A DNA stretch of 54,125 nt, taken from positions 1 to 54,125 of the forward strand of contig VGCD01000013.1 of assembly GCA_016870215.1 (NCBI GenBank), written 5' to 3'. This DNA comes from Actinomycetota bacterium (lineage in GTDB: Bacteria; Actinomycetota; Acidimicrobiia; Acidimicrobiales; Ilumatobacteraceae). The notes beneath the pieces were generated by a model. It made no database searches and had not been told where the DNA came from. It saw nothing but the letters and a program-made list of their open reading frames with translations. Positions 32,223 to 40,552 of this stretch are shown one piece after another (position 1 is the stretch's first letter; each line of letters opens with the position of its first letter). The position numbers were made by a program, and so were the translations under genes.

Positions 32223-32645
32223 GTGGCCGACCGTAATGATGTAAGCGATTTGTCACGCGCATTGGTGCGTCGCCGTGTTCGGCGAGTGGTGCGCGTGATT
32301 CGCGACATCGACGTGTGGAGCGTGCTGAAAGTCGGTGCGGTGTTCCACCTCGCGTTGTATGTGGTGCTGCTTGTGACATCGGTGTTGCTGTGGAATGTGG
32401 CGAGTGCCACCGGAACTGTCGACAACGTGGAGTCCTTCATGGAGTCGTTCGGGTGGGACACCTTCACCTTCGACGGTGGAGCACTCTTTCGAAACGTCGG
32501 AGTGCTGGGATTCTTTTTGGCGGTGCTCGGCACCGGCTTATGGGTAATTGGTGCCGTGGTGTTCAACCTAATCGCCGAGTTAGTGGGTGGCGTGCGTGTG
32601 ACTGTGCTTGAGGAAGAAGTGGTCGAGCGGTCCGAGTCTGCCTGA
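32223..32645 (+). CDS. DUF3566 membrane protein
   Basis: The 140 residues carry a basic N-terminus (ALVRRRVRRVVRVIRDIDVW), two transmembrane helices (FHLALYVVLLVTSVLLWNVA and GVLGFFLAVLGTGLWVIGAV) and a middle segment with SFMESFGWDTF, the DUF3566 pattern. M. tuberculosis Rv0007, directly after gyrA and before tRNA-Ile, belongs to this family, so the location matches. Function is unknown. It starts with GTG at 32223, supported by the leaderless -10 element. Confidence 0.85.
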   Translation: MADRNDVSDLSRALVRRRVRRVVRVIRDIDVWSVLKVGAVFHLALYVVLLVTSVLLWNVASATGTVDNVESFMESFGWDTFTFDGGALFRNVGVLGFFLAVLGTGLWVIGAVVFNLIAELVGGVRVTVLEEEVVERSESA

Positions 32646-32734
32646 CGCCCCAGCCATAGCCGGATAACTGGCCCGGTTGGGCGTGGCGTGGTCACCTATA
32701 GGCTTTCTCACTCTGTAGGACAGATGTTCCCTAC

Positions 32735-32808
32735 GGGGCTATAGCTCAGTCGGTTAGAGCGCATCCCTGATAAGGATGAGGTCACAAGTTCGATTCTTGT
32801 TAGCCCCA
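32735..32808 (+). tRNA. tRNA-Ile(GAT)
   Basis: Acceptor GGGGCTA (32735-32741) pairs with TAGCCCC (32801-32807), followed by discriminator A at 32808. The D arm is GCTC/GAGC, the anticodon loop is CTGATAA with anticodon GAT, and the T arm has TTCGATT. CCA is not encoded (next bases CGA). It lies downstream of DUF3566 as in mycobacteria. Confidence 0.95.
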
Positions 32809-32863
32809 CGACACGTTGGCTTCGCTTTCAGCTCATCACAGTCGTAGTGAGAGGGACACAATC

Positions 32864-34735
32864 ATGAAGATCAAGCACCTGGTTTTATTGGTCACATCTG
32901 GTTTGTTGGTTGCTGCTTGTGGTGGCAACGACAGCGATAGCAGAACGCGAAACGCTGTAATCGAGCGAGACGTCGCGTGCTTTGCCACGGAACAAGACAA
33001 GACCGACACGATGAACGCGATGAGTGAGCGCAAAGCTTCTTTCGCCTCCTTCGAGAAGGACTTCTACAACTTTTACAACGAGGTTGCCGCAGTCAATCGT
33101 CGGGTGTCCCAAGCATGGAACAACCAAGTCGCTCACCCCGAATGGAGTATTCGAAACACACCTCAATTGTCCGACAAAGGAAGACAGGAACTCAACGAAC
33201 TTAGTTTGGAGTACAACGCAGTCTTGAGGGAGTACAACCTCTTCGGTGAATTCCAGAGAGGCACGCAAACAGTGGTGGAGGGTATGGCGTATTACGACAC
33301 CAAGTATGAAAAAGCCAAGGCCGCCAGTGTGTGTGACACTCCGACAACGGTTGACACTCCGACAACGGTTGACACTCCGACAACGGTTGACACTCCGACA
33401 ACGGTTGACACTCCGACAACGGTTGACACTCCGACAACGGTTGATACCAATCCAGTGAATGTCTTCGAAATCATTTACGACTGCTCTGCACCGAGCATCG
33501 TTGTGGTCGGACCAAGGCTCGTGTCTGTAAACGTTGATGAGAGGACACGATTCGAATTCTCGAGTTGCGAGGGAGCAGAACTTCAATTCAGAGTGGTGAC
33601 GCCGGCCGAGGTTTCCGTACCGCCAACTGTCACTGTCACGGACGGAGTTGGCATTAACTTCCCTGAGCCGGGCCTGTACACAGTCAGTGTTCGCTTTATC
33701 AAGAAGGACATCCCAGTCTCTCCCTGGGGGTCAGCTTCAGTGATTATCGATGCGCCGACGACCGAAGTGCCCTGTCAAGGCAAGGCGCCGATCATCAAAG
33801 TGTCACCTGACTCCAACGAAGTGACCTTCACGTCGACATGTGAAGGAACCAGCACGATCGCATTCGACCTGTTCAAGAAAGATGATGTCGTGGCTCGTAT
33901 CGGAGTGCACTCTGGTTACGCTGAGTCCGGTCAACCAGTCGATATTCGCGTGCCAGAAGCGTTCGGTGAGGGAACATACGACCTTAACGCCTACCACATT
34001 GTCAAAGTTTTTGAAGGCAGCTACGTGTACTACGGAGACCTTGCAACAGAGCAATTTGATGTTACTAAGGGTGGATCGACATCGTTCGGCGACACCGATC
34101 AAACGGTGACGAACTTGCCCGTTCCCTCGCTTCAACCATCTGACTCGAAGCCATCAGATTCAATGTCGTCGCCTTCGTCAACGACAGACGGAAGCACCAC
34201 GACGGCAACCACCGACTCCTCATCGCCGACCTCCGGGTCACCACTTATCGAAGCGGTTGCTGTCTCGGAGTCTGTTGAATCAGTGAAATGCGATGCGAAG
34301 TGCATCGCAGCCGTCATGGAAAAGTCGGGAATCGCTGAGTCCGAGGTGAAGTCCCTCGAGGTCTCGGTGTTTGAAGGTCTATGGGTTCCGTTGCAGGCGA
34401 ACAGTGACATTCCCTTGACCGGTCAAGTGACCGACTTGGCTGTTCGAGTGACGCCCAAGTCGGGTGACGCTGTCGTTCTCCGCACAACGATCCACAAGGG
34501 ATCTATTACACAGACACCGTTGCAGAAAACCGAAGTGACGTCATTGTCACAGGTGGTGTATGTCGACTCTTCGAACTCTGAGGGCGCCTACACGCTGAGT
34601 GAGGCAGAGTCGACGTCCTTCCTCGGGTCAATGTGGTGGATTCTCCTTCTCATCTTGGTGCTGCTCATAGCGGTGTGGATTCTGTGGCGTCGTCAACGCC
34701 CGAGCATCAACAACACATCTCGGGAGTTAAAGTGA
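32864..34735 (+). CDS. lipoprotein with tandem repeat and C-terminal transmembrane anchor
   Basis: The start MKIKHLVLLVTSGLLVAAC gives a lipobox (LVAAC), so the mature N-terminus is probably lipid-modified at Cys19. Next is a helical, Glu-rich domain (about 30-150), then six exact DTPTTV repeats, and two beta-rich regions with cysteine pairs. A Ser/Thr/Pro stretch follows, then another domain with KCDAKCIAAVMEKSGI, and a final transmembrane helix (MWWILLLILVLLIAVWILW) with a basic tail. Anchoring at both ends is unusual. Arg codons AGA/AGG are more frequent than in the neighbouring genes, which hints at transfer. I know no family. The stop overlaps the next small gene. Confidence 0.7.
   Translation: MKIKHLVLLVTSGLLVAACGGNDSDSRTRNAVIERDVACFATEQDKTDTMNAMSERKASFASFEKDFYNFYNEVAAVNRRVSQAWNNQVAHPEWSIRNTPQLSDKGRQELNELSLEYNAVLREYNLFGEFQRGTQTVVEGMAYYDTKYEKAKAASVCDTPTTVDTPTTVDTPTTVDTPTTVDTPTTVDTPTTVDTNPVNVFEIIYDCSAPSIVVVGPRLVSVNVDERTRFEFSSCEGAELQFRVVTPAEVSVPPTVTVTDGVGINFPEPGLYTVSVRFIKKDIPVSPWGSASVIIDAPTTEVPCQGKAPIIKVSPDSNEVTFTSTCEGTSTIAFDLFKKDDVVARIGVHSGYAESGQPVDIRVPEAFGEGTYDLNAYHIVKVFEGSYVYYGDLATEQFDVTKGGSTSFGDTDQTVTNLPVPSLQPSDSKPSDSMSSPSSTTDGSTTTATTDSSSPTSGSPLIEAVAVSESVESVKCDAKCIAAVMEKSGIAESEVKSLEVSVFEGLWVPLQANSDIPLTGQVTDLAVRVTPKSGDAVVLRTTIHKGSITQTPLQKTEVTSLSQVVYVDSSNSEGAYTLSEAESTSFLGSMWWILLLILVLLIAVWILWRRQRPSINNTSRELK
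33335..33442 (+). repeat. six perfect 18-base direct repeats in coding DNA
   Basis: The unit GACACTCCGACAACGGTT repeats six times without a single change and encodes DTPTTV each time. A degenerate seventh copy starts at 33443. Perfect identity at third positions points to recent slippage or unequal exchange, so copy number probably varies between strains. Confidence 0.97.
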
Positions 34736-34863
34736 AGTTCATCAATCGAGTTGTTTTCGCTCTGTCCATCGCTGGTCTTGTGAGCATGGTCCTTCGCCTG
34801 ATGGGCAAGGACAATCCACCGCAGCAGCAGGGCGGCTGGCGCGAAGTCACGCCAAATCGTTGA
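34732..34863 (+). CDS. 43-residue single-helix membrane peptide
   Basis: A GTG at 34732 overlaps the lipoprotein stop (GTGA). The product has one helix (VVFALSIAGLVSMVLRLMG) and a polar tail with DNPPQQQGGWREVTPNR. Tight overlap suggests translational coupling. It could be a small membrane partner of the lipoprotein, which is only inferred. No family recognised. Confidence 0.55.
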   Translation: MKFINRVVFALSIAGLVSMVLRLMGKDNPPQQQGGWREVTPNR

Positions 34864-34888
34864 CCATCGGAAAGTCGCGGAACAACTG

Positions 34889-35806
34889 ATGGGGAACATC
34901 GGAATCATTGGTTCTGGCCTTGTCGGATCACGGGTCATTCAGCACCTCACGTCGTATTCACACCCACTTGTCACCACAAATCACTTCAATGTCAATCACG
35001 TGAATGGTTGCGACGTGGTCGTTCTTGCACACGGTGCGCCACATGCGGCATTGGCAGCGGTGCTGCTTGGGCAGGGGTGTCACGTTGTCAGTTGTTGCGA
35101 TGATCTTGAAGACACCATGACAATGCTGGATTTGGCACCACGTGCACAATCGATGGGTCGCTCTCTTGTTGTCGGTGCTGCGTGTTCACCGGGCATGACC
35201 GGATTGTTGGTGAACCATGTGTCGCGTGCGTTCGATGCCATGGATGAAGTGCACGTTGCAGTGCACGGCACGGGCGGCCCACGGTGTGCGCATCAGCACC
35301 ACAAGAACCTTGCTGGAACGTCCGTTGGTTGGCATGACGGGGAATGGTTGCAAAGCCCCGCAGGAAGTGGTCGCGAGTTGTGTTGGTTCCCCGACCCTGT
35401 CAATGCGCGTGACTGTTATCGACACGCATCGGCCGAGCCGATTTTGTTGCAGCGCGTCGCACCGCAATTGCAACGCATCACCGCGCGCGTGTCAGCCACA
35501 CGTCGCGATCGCTTGACAGCGCGTTTGCCAATGTTGTCTCCACCACACAAAGAAGGTGGCGTCGGTGCGCTACGTGTTGAAGCACGTGGTACGCGCAACG
35601 GTGTCCGTCATGTGGAAATTGTCGGCATGTCTGAGCGCATCGCTTCGGTTGCGGCCGCAGTTGCAGCAAATGTTGCACATGTGCTTGCAACACAGCCTGT
35701 TACGCCAGGGGTACACGCAGTTGGTGCACCTGAGTTGCCAAACGGGGAGATTCTCGATGGTGTTCTTGCGACGGGACTGACATTGCATCAGTTCGTCGGT
35801 ACCTGA
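34889..35806 (+). CDS. NAD(P)-binding Rossmann-fold protein, saccharopine-dehydrogenase-like
   Basis: The 305-residue protein begins with a Rossmann motif, GNIGIIGSGLVGSRVIQHL (GxGxxG at 8-13), then VVVLAHGAPHAALAAVLLGQ and VVSCCDDLEDTMTML. This layout is like the N-terminal half of saccharopine dehydrogenase-like reductases. The middle carries VVGAACSPGMTGLLVNHV, which resembles the dimer-interface part of that group. His- and Cys-rich segments (GPRCAHQHHKN) may bind metal. The substrate is unknown. It starts 25 bases after the small membrane-peptide gene. Confidence 0.6.
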   Translation: MGNIGIIGSGLVGSRVIQHLTSYSHPLVTTNHFNVNHVNGCDVVVLAHGAPHAALAAVLLGQGCHVVSCCDDLEDTMTMLDLAPRAQSMGRSLVVGAACSPGMTGLLVNHVSRAFDAMDEVHVAVHGTGGPRCAHQHHKNLAGTSVGWHDGEWLQSPAGSGRELCWFPDPVNARDCYRHASAEPILLQRVAPQLQRITARVSATRRDRLTARLPMLSPPHKEGGVGALRVEARGTRNGVRHVEIVGMSERIASVAAAVAANVAHVLATQPVTPGVHAVGAPELPNGEILDGVLATGLTLHQFVGT

Positions 35807-35851
35807 TCTCATTCCACCAATTGGCACCGACATTTCTCACTGATTCTCAGA

Positions 35852-35864
35852 TAGCATTCCGACT
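35852..35864 (+). promoter_or_regulatory. leaderless-type -10 element (TAGCAT, 7 bases, ATG)
   Basis: TAGCAT at 35852-35857 plus TCCGACT precedes ATG 35865. The promoter of the Fur-family regulator is thus probably immediately at its start codon, so an autoregulatory operator would overlap it. Confidence 0.45.
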
Positions 35865-36335
35865 ATGTCCACCGGCCACCGTCACGGCTCAGACGTACCC
35901 GACGTGGCGGCCTTGCACACCGAAGCCGCATCACGCTTGGCCGATGTGGGGCAACGGTTCACCGATAACCGCAGACAACTCGTCGATGCACTCGCGCATG
36001 CAGATCACCCGTTGTCGATTCCCGAGTTGTTGCAGGCCACTGGCGATGTGGCGCAAAGTTCGGCATATCGCAATTTGTCAGTGCTTGAACGCGCGGGCGT
36101 CGTGGCAAAAGTGGTTACGAACGATGAATGGGCACGTTACGAACTGACGGAAGATCTCACTGGTCATCATCACCACTTGGTGTGTGGTTCATGTGGCGCC
36201 GTGCGCGATGTGGTGGTGCCAGGTGACGTGGAAGAACATCTAGACCGTGCCTTGTCAGTGCTTGCTAAGCGCGAGGGTTTCGTGTTGCAGCACCACCGAC
36301 TCGACTTGGTCGGTGTGTGCAAGAAATGTTCATGA
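35865..36335 (+). CDS. Fur-family transcriptional regulator (Zur/FurB-like)
   Basis: The 156 residues have the winged helix (FTDNRRQLVDALAHADHPLS, then IPELLQATGDVAQSSAYRNL as recognition helix region) and a metal domain with HHHHLVCGSCGAVRDV and the C-terminal CKKC. The paired CxxC sites hold the structural zinc, and the His cluster is the sensing site. The type resembles actinobacterial FurB/Zur more than iron Fur, but this is a judgement. It lies six bases before an alpha/beta hydrolase gene, not a transporter gene. Confidence 0.88.
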   Translation: MSTGHRHGSDVPDVAALHTEAASRLADVGQRFTDNRRQLVDALAHADHPLSIPELLQATGDVAQSSAYRNLSVLERAGVVAKVVTNDEWARYELTEDLTGHHHHLVCGSCGAVRDVVVPGDVEEHLDRALSVLAKREGFVLQHHRLDLVGVCKKCS

Positions 36336-36340
36336 GGTAA

Positions 36341-37198
36341 ATGGTGGATATTCCGTTTCTATTACCAGGAAAAGTTGTTGCATTGCCAGGTCGCGGCGAG
36401 ATGATCGTGCGTCATCACCAACACCCTGATATCTCTGTGCCCACCATCTTGTTGTTGCACGGCTGGACGACGTCGTCTGACACCAACTTTTTTGCGGCAT
36501 ATGAAGAGCTCGCAGCGAGATACTCGGTCATTGGTGTTGACCACCGTGGTCACGGACGTGGACTACGGCCAAACGAAACGTTCTCGCTTGAGGCATGTGC
36601 CGACGACGCAGCCGATGTGGTGCGTGCTCTTGGCGTCAACAAAGTCATCACGGTTGGCTATTCGATGGGTGGGCCCATCTCTACACACTTTTGGAGTCGC
36701 CACAAAGAACTCGTGGAAGCGATGGTGTTTCAAGCCACTGCGATGGAATGGAACGCGACTCGCAAGGAACGCACGTTGTGGAAATTTGGTCGGGCGTTCT
36801 CACCGCTCGTGCGCGTGTTCATCACTCCGCGTGTCATCACGTGGGGCGTGAAGCGAAGCGTGTCACGAGGTCATGAGTTCCGCACCTACATTCCGTGGCT
36901 CGTTGGTGAAGCACGACGCAATGACCCGTGGTTCGTATCGCAAGTTGGGCGTGCATTGTCTACTTACGACGGCGAGCCGTTGGTGGGCAGCGTTACGGTT
37001 CCGGTGTCAGTTGTTGTCACTACGAAAGACACGTTGGTTCCACCCGACAAGCAACGCGCATTGGCCAAAGCAGCGGCAGCAGCAGTGTTCGAACTACCAG
37101 CTGATCACTTCGTGACCTTCCAGGGACCACGTGAATACGTGGACATTACGCTGAAGGCCGTTGACGCTGTTGTGAGCCGTTGTCGAGCTGCTCGCTGA
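36341..37198 (+). CDS. alpha/beta hydrolase
   Basis: The 285-residue hydrolase has the oxyanion-loop segment LLLHGWTTSSDTNF, VDHRGHGRG, the nucleophile elbow VGYSMGGPI with Ser, the acid in VVTTKDTLVPPDKQ, and the catalytic His in ADHFVTFQGP. The cap domain spans roughly 140-210. The substrate cannot be predicted. It follows the Fur-family gene by six bases, so they are cotranscribed. Its last 53 bases overlap the convergent DUF1003 gene. Confidence 0.88.
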   Translation: MVDIPFLLPGKVVALPGRGEMIVRHHQHPDISVPTILLLHGWTTSSDTNFFAAYEELAARYSVIGVDHRGHGRGLRPNETFSLEACADDAADVVRALGVNKVITVGYSMGGPISTHFWSRHKELVEAMVFQATAMEWNATRKERTLWKFGRAFSPLVRVFITPRVITWGVKRSVSRGHEFRTYIPWLVGEARRNDPWFVSQVGRALSTYDGEPLVGSVTVPVSVVVTTKDTLVPPDKQRALAKAAAAAVFELPADHFVTFQGPREYVDITLKAVDAVVSRCRAAR

Positions 37199-37652
37199 GA
37201 CGCGTGATTGCGTCGGTCAGCTCTTCGAGGTGATTCTTCAAGTCTTCGGTTGTCACAACGTCGTTCAACGCCAAGCGAACACCCGCCAATTCGCGCGCAA
37301 GGTATTCGGTCTCAGCCTGCGTACGCGCAGCAACGGCGCGGTCAACCTCTAACTGTTCGCGGTCACGATCTGCCTGGCGGTTCTGGGCGAGCAAGATGAG
37401 TGGTGCCGCATATGCAGCCTGCAACGACAAAGCAAGTGTGAGCAGGATGAATGGGTATTTGTCGAATCGCCAACTGTCGACGAACACGTTCAACAGAATC
37501 CACACGCACACGATGACGCTCTGCAGCACCAGGAATCGTGCAGTACCCAGCCAGCGAGCGATTGCTTCGCTGAACTGGCCGAATTGATCTTGGTCGTAGT
37601 GAATACCAACGCGTCGACGCTGACGCGGAGTTGATAGGTCGCGAACTCTCAT
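37146..37652 (-). CDS. DUF1003 membrane protein
   Basis: The 168 residues contain two helices (FLVLQSVIVCVWILLNVFVD and YPFILLTLALSLQAAYAAPL), the DUF1003 motif FDKYPFILLTLALSLQAAYA and LLAQNRQADRDREQ, and a C-terminal coiled coil (ELAGVRLALNDVVTTEDLKN onward). It is translationally coupled (ATGA) to the MgtE-N/CBS gene upstream, the same pairing as Rv1231c-Rv1232c in mycobacteria. A role with the MgtE-like protein in magnesium or membrane homeostasis is inferred. The C-terminal coding end overlaps the opposite-strand hydrolase. Confidence 0.88.
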   Translation of the reverse strand: MRVRDLSTPRQRRRVGIHYDQDQFGQFSEAIARWLGTARFLVLQSVIVCVWILLNVFVDSWRFDKYPFILLTLALSLQAAYAAPLILLAQNRQADRDREQLEVDRAVAARTQAETEYLARELAGVRLALNDVVTTEDLKNHLEELTDAITRLSEQLDNGSQQRQRPSA

Positions 37653-38872
37653 GACGCCACCTGCTTCTGGTGACGTCGCCAGCCACGCGGCAACATGCGG
37701 TCGAGAACGTCGTCAACTGTGATGGCACCGAGGAGACGACCTTGGTCGTCACACACGCCAACTGACAACAAGTTGTACGAGGCCAGACGTTCTGCCACTT
37801 CACGCTCGGAAATATCGGGTGAGATGGTGGGCTCTTTCACCAGACAACGTAACAACTCACTGCTCGGTGGTTCGCGCAGAAGACGCTGCAGGTGAACGAC
37901 ACCCAAGTACGTGCCAGTTGGCGCTTTGAACGGTGGCTGCACCACGAACACTTGTGCAGCAATCGAAACCAACCACTCTGGGTCGCGCACTTGCGCAAGA
38001 GCTTCGGCAACAGTGTTGGTGGGACCCATGATGATGATTTCAGGCGTCATCAACGAGCCGGCTGTTCCTTCGGCATAAGACAACAGTTGGCGCACAACCG
38101 CGGCATCGTCTTCGTCCATTGCTTCGATAACTCGCGAGCGTTGTTCGCCCGGCATTTCAGCAAGAAGGTCGACGAGGTCGTCGTATTCCATTTCGTCGAG
38201 AACGTCGACGAGACGGTCGAGGTCGAGCGATGCGATGAGGTTCAACTGTTCGTCTTCTGGCATTTCCTCCAGCAGGTCGGCGAGTCGATCATCATCCATT
38301 TCGCGGGCGAGCAATTGACGCTGAGCAAGTGGAAGGGCACGCACAACCGCAGCAACGTCGCTTGGGTGCATGTCGCGAAGGCGTGCAGCTTCGGCAGCCA
38401 TTTCAGTGGTGCCGGCGAACATTGCGCCGACGTCGTGCCAGTCAACGAGGCGATAGCTAGCGCGACGACCAAGTACTGCACGTCGTGCAAGGCGCACCTT
38501 CGACACTTCCCAACCGTTTTCTCGGTTATTGGTGGTTGGGCGTAGTGCGACATCGCTGATGGTTTCGTCACCAAAGCGCTTGTCGATGATGTCGGCGGCC
38601 AACAAGTGCTCGCCAGCACGCGGCTTGAAAGGGTTGAGGTCCACGTCCCAGCTACGCAGGCGCACACCGTTCGGGTCGAGACCACTGAGGCGCGCGGCGT
38701 TCACGAAGATGCGTCGACGCTGGCTGGTAGCCACAAAGCCGGTCACCCGCGGGGCGGCGCCTGGTCGGCCGGGCACGATGACAATGTCGTCGATACGGCC
38801 GATGGGCGAGCCACCCGCGTCAAGGAGCGGCAGGCGCATGATTCGGAATGCATAAATCAGGTCGCCTGCCAT
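37649..38872 (-). CDS. cytosolic MgtE N-terminal/CBS domain protein with PRC-like barrel
   Basis: The 407 residues have an N-terminal PRC-barrel-like region (LPLLDAGGSPIGRIDDIVIV), a second beta region, MgtE-N superhelical repeats (VAAVVRALPLAQRQLLAREM; LADLLEEMPEDEQLNLIASL; LVDVLDEMEYDDLVDLLAEM), then two CBS domains (SLMTPEIIIMGPTNTVAEAL; LLGAITVDDVLDRMLP). The membrane channel of true MgtE is absent, so this is a sensor or adaptor rather than a transporter. It is coupled to DUF1003. A truncated paralog of MgtE is known in actinobacteria. Confidence 0.88.
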   Translation of the reverse strand: MAGDLIYAFRIMRLPLLDAGGSPIGRIDDIVIVPGRPGAAPRVTGFVATSQRRRIFVNAARLSGLDPNGVRLRSWDVDLNPFKPRAGEHLLAADIIDKRFGDETISDVALRPTTNNRENGWEVSKVRLARRAVLGRRASYRLVDWHDVGAMFAGTTEMAAEAARLRDMHPSDVAAVVRALPLAQRQLLAREMDDDRLADLLEEMPEDEQLNLIASLDLDRLVDVLDEMEYDDLVDLLAEMPGEQRSRVIEAMDEDDAAVVRQLLSYAEGTAGSLMTPEIIIMGPTNTVAEALAQVRDPEWLVSIAAQVFVVQPPFKAPTGTYLGVVHLQRLLREPPSSELLRCLVKEPTISPDISEREVAERLASYNLLSVGVCDDQGRLLGAITVDDVLDRMLPRGWRRHQKQVAS

Positions 38873-38914
38873 ACGGGCAAGGGTGCCTGTGACTTCTCCG
38901 GCCGTGGCGACGCT

Positions 38915-40432
38915 TTATGCGCTGTTCATCACGGTGGCGACTGCTTCGCGTACGCGGTCCTTCTGGATCTTGCCCATGGGGTTGCGCTCAATGGTGTCGA
39001 TGACCACGATCTGCTCGGGGCACTTATACTTGGCGAGACCAAGCGAGATGCAATGGCTTGCCAAGTCGGCGACAGAGAGCGACTCGGCATTGTCCAGCAC
39101 CACGGCCGCGACCACCCGTTCACCGGTGGCTGAGTCGGGAAGCCCGATGACAGCCACATCGCGCACATTGGGGTGGAAGAGCACGGCCTCTTCAACTTCA
39201 GTTGCCGAGATGTTCTCCGCATTGCGAATGACAACGTCTTTCAGGCGTCCAGTCACTTGAATGTGACCGCGGGCATCAATGGTGGCGAGATCACCGGTAC
39301 GAAACCATCCATCAGAAGTGAATGCCTCGGCATTCAACGTGTCATCGACGTAACCGAGAAAGCCCTGCACTCCGCGCAGTTGTAATTCTCCGTTCTCCAC
39401 TCGTGCTTCACACCCAGGTCCGATTGGTCCCACATCAAGACCCAATTTCTCTTCTCGCCACCATTCGCCAGTCACATTCGGAAATTCTGTAAGGCCATAC
39501 AGACCAGCCGCCCCGCGAACTCCAAGTACGTCGATGAGTTCTTCATTCACTTCTTGTGGTGTGGGCGCACCACCTGCAACCACGAGTCGAACGTGAGGAA
39601 ACAGTCGCTGTTCTCCGGCTGCACGTTGAGCAGCGATGTACGCGCGGAAAAACGGAATGGCAGAGCCGAGAAGAGTTGGCTTGTGTTCGGCCATTCGAAG
39701 CGGGGTTGTTGCAGGGTCGAATGAATCGAACAACACCAACTTCATGCGAGTACGTAATGCGGTAGTGAGCATGGCGATGCCGCCGATGTGAGTAAACGGC
39801 CAAGCAATGGGGTACAGATCGTTCTCGTTCAACTCACACCGTTCAATCAATGCGAGTGATGCAGACATGGCCGACGTATCAGTGTGTCGAACACCTTTGG
39901 GCGTCGAGGTGGTTCCGGATGAGTAATACACCCAGCGACATTCATCTGCTCGTGTTGGTTCTGGCGGCAATGACACATCAGCGGCGCGGGGAAGTCGCAG
40001 CTTTGTTGATGTTGTGACTGGTGATTCGTAGTCCAGTGCAACGTGTGGAAGACCAAGCTCAACCGCCATCTGTTCGTGGTCAAAACCACGCCATGTTGTC
40101 GGAACCACAAGAAGTGTTGTGCCCAACTGTTTGCAGATATGTCCAACTTCTTTGTGCCGCAGCACGGGGATGATGGGGTTTTGAACGACGCCGAGTCGGG
40201 CACCTGCAGCCAACATGACCGCGGCTTCCAAAGTGGTGGGTAACTGCCACGACACCACGTCACCCGGTGAGACTCCGAACGACGTCAGACCACCAGCAAC
40301 GAGCAGTGCCTCCTCACGTAACTGTGCCGCCGTCAACGACCGGCCATGGTCATCAGTGAGCAACACCGCGTCAGGGGACAAGCGGGCCACGTCATCGATC
40401 AACCTCCAGAACGTGTTCCCCACGGGCGCCAC
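38915..40432 (-). CDS. AMP-dependent acyl-CoA synthetase/ligase
   Basis: The 505-residue enzyme has the P-loop-like YYSSGTTSTPKGVRH, ALGLYGLTEFP-type A5 motif (here AAGLYGLTEFPNVTG), A7 FRTGDLATID, A8 GRLKDVVIRNAENISATEVE, and A10 NPMGKIQKDRV with catalytic Lys. It activates a carboxylate to acyl-AMP and then to a CoA thioester. The substrate (fatty, aromatic or cyclohexanecarboxylate type) is open. The GTG at 40432 is preferred over an ATG at 40489, because the latter would lie inside the opposite-strand tRNA-Ala. Confidence 0.88.
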   Translation of the reverse strand: MAPVGNTFWRLIDDVARLSPDAVLLTDDHGRSLTAAQLREEALLVAGGLTSFGVSPGDVVSWQLPTTLEAAVMLAAGARLGVVQNPIIPVLRHKEVGHICKQLGTTLLVVPTTWRGFDHEQMAVELGLPHVALDYESPVTTSTKLRLPRAADVSLPPEPTRADECRWVYYSSGTTSTPKGVRHTDTSAMSASLALIERCELNENDLYPIAWPFTHIGGIAMLTTALRTRMKLVLFDSFDPATTPLRMAEHKPTLLGSAIPFFRAYIAAQRAAGEQRLFPHVRLVVAGGAPTPQEVNEELIDVLGVRGAAGLYGLTEFPNVTGEWWREEKLGLDVGPIGPGCEARVENGELQLRGVQGFLGYVDDTLNAEAFTSDGWFRTGDLATIDARGHIQVTGRLKDVVIRNAENISATEVEEAVLFHPNVRDVAVIGLPDSATGERVVAAVVLDNAESLSVADLASHCISLGLAKYKCPEQIVVIDTIERNPMGKIQKDRVREAVATVMNSA

Positions 40433-40474
40433 TATGGCACGAGAGACCCATCCCGCTAGCCTGTGCTTTCCCTC

Positions 40475-40550
40475 GGGGACGTAGCTCAATTGGTAGAGCG
40501 CCTGCTTTGCAAGCAGGAGGTCGTGGGTTCGATTCCCATCGTCTCCACCA
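40475..40550 (+). tRNA. tRNA-Ala(TGC), CCA encoded
   Basis: Acceptor GGGGACG pairs with CGTCTCC and includes the G3:U70 wobble that identifies alanine tRNA. The anticodon loop TTTGCAA carries TGC, and the T loop is TTCGATT. The discriminator A at 40547 is followed by encoded CCA at 40548-40550. A TAGCCT at 40457-40462 is a likely -10 element. purU starts three bases downstream. Confidence 0.96.
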
Positions 40551-40552
40551 CT

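Noticed and set aside
33335-33442. CRISPR-like direct repeats
   Set aside because: The repeats are contiguous, have no spacers, and are in frame with a protein (DTPTTV units). No cas gene is present.
40433-40489. Earlier ATG start of the acyl-CoA ligase
   Set aside because: It would place the ligase start inside the opposite-strand tRNA-Ala; GTG 40432 is free of the overlap and keeps the whole domain.
40463-40552. Upstream extension of purU
   Set aside because: This frame translates the tRNA-Ala gene (the peptide is typical of translated tRNA). The ACT domain begins after GTG 40553.
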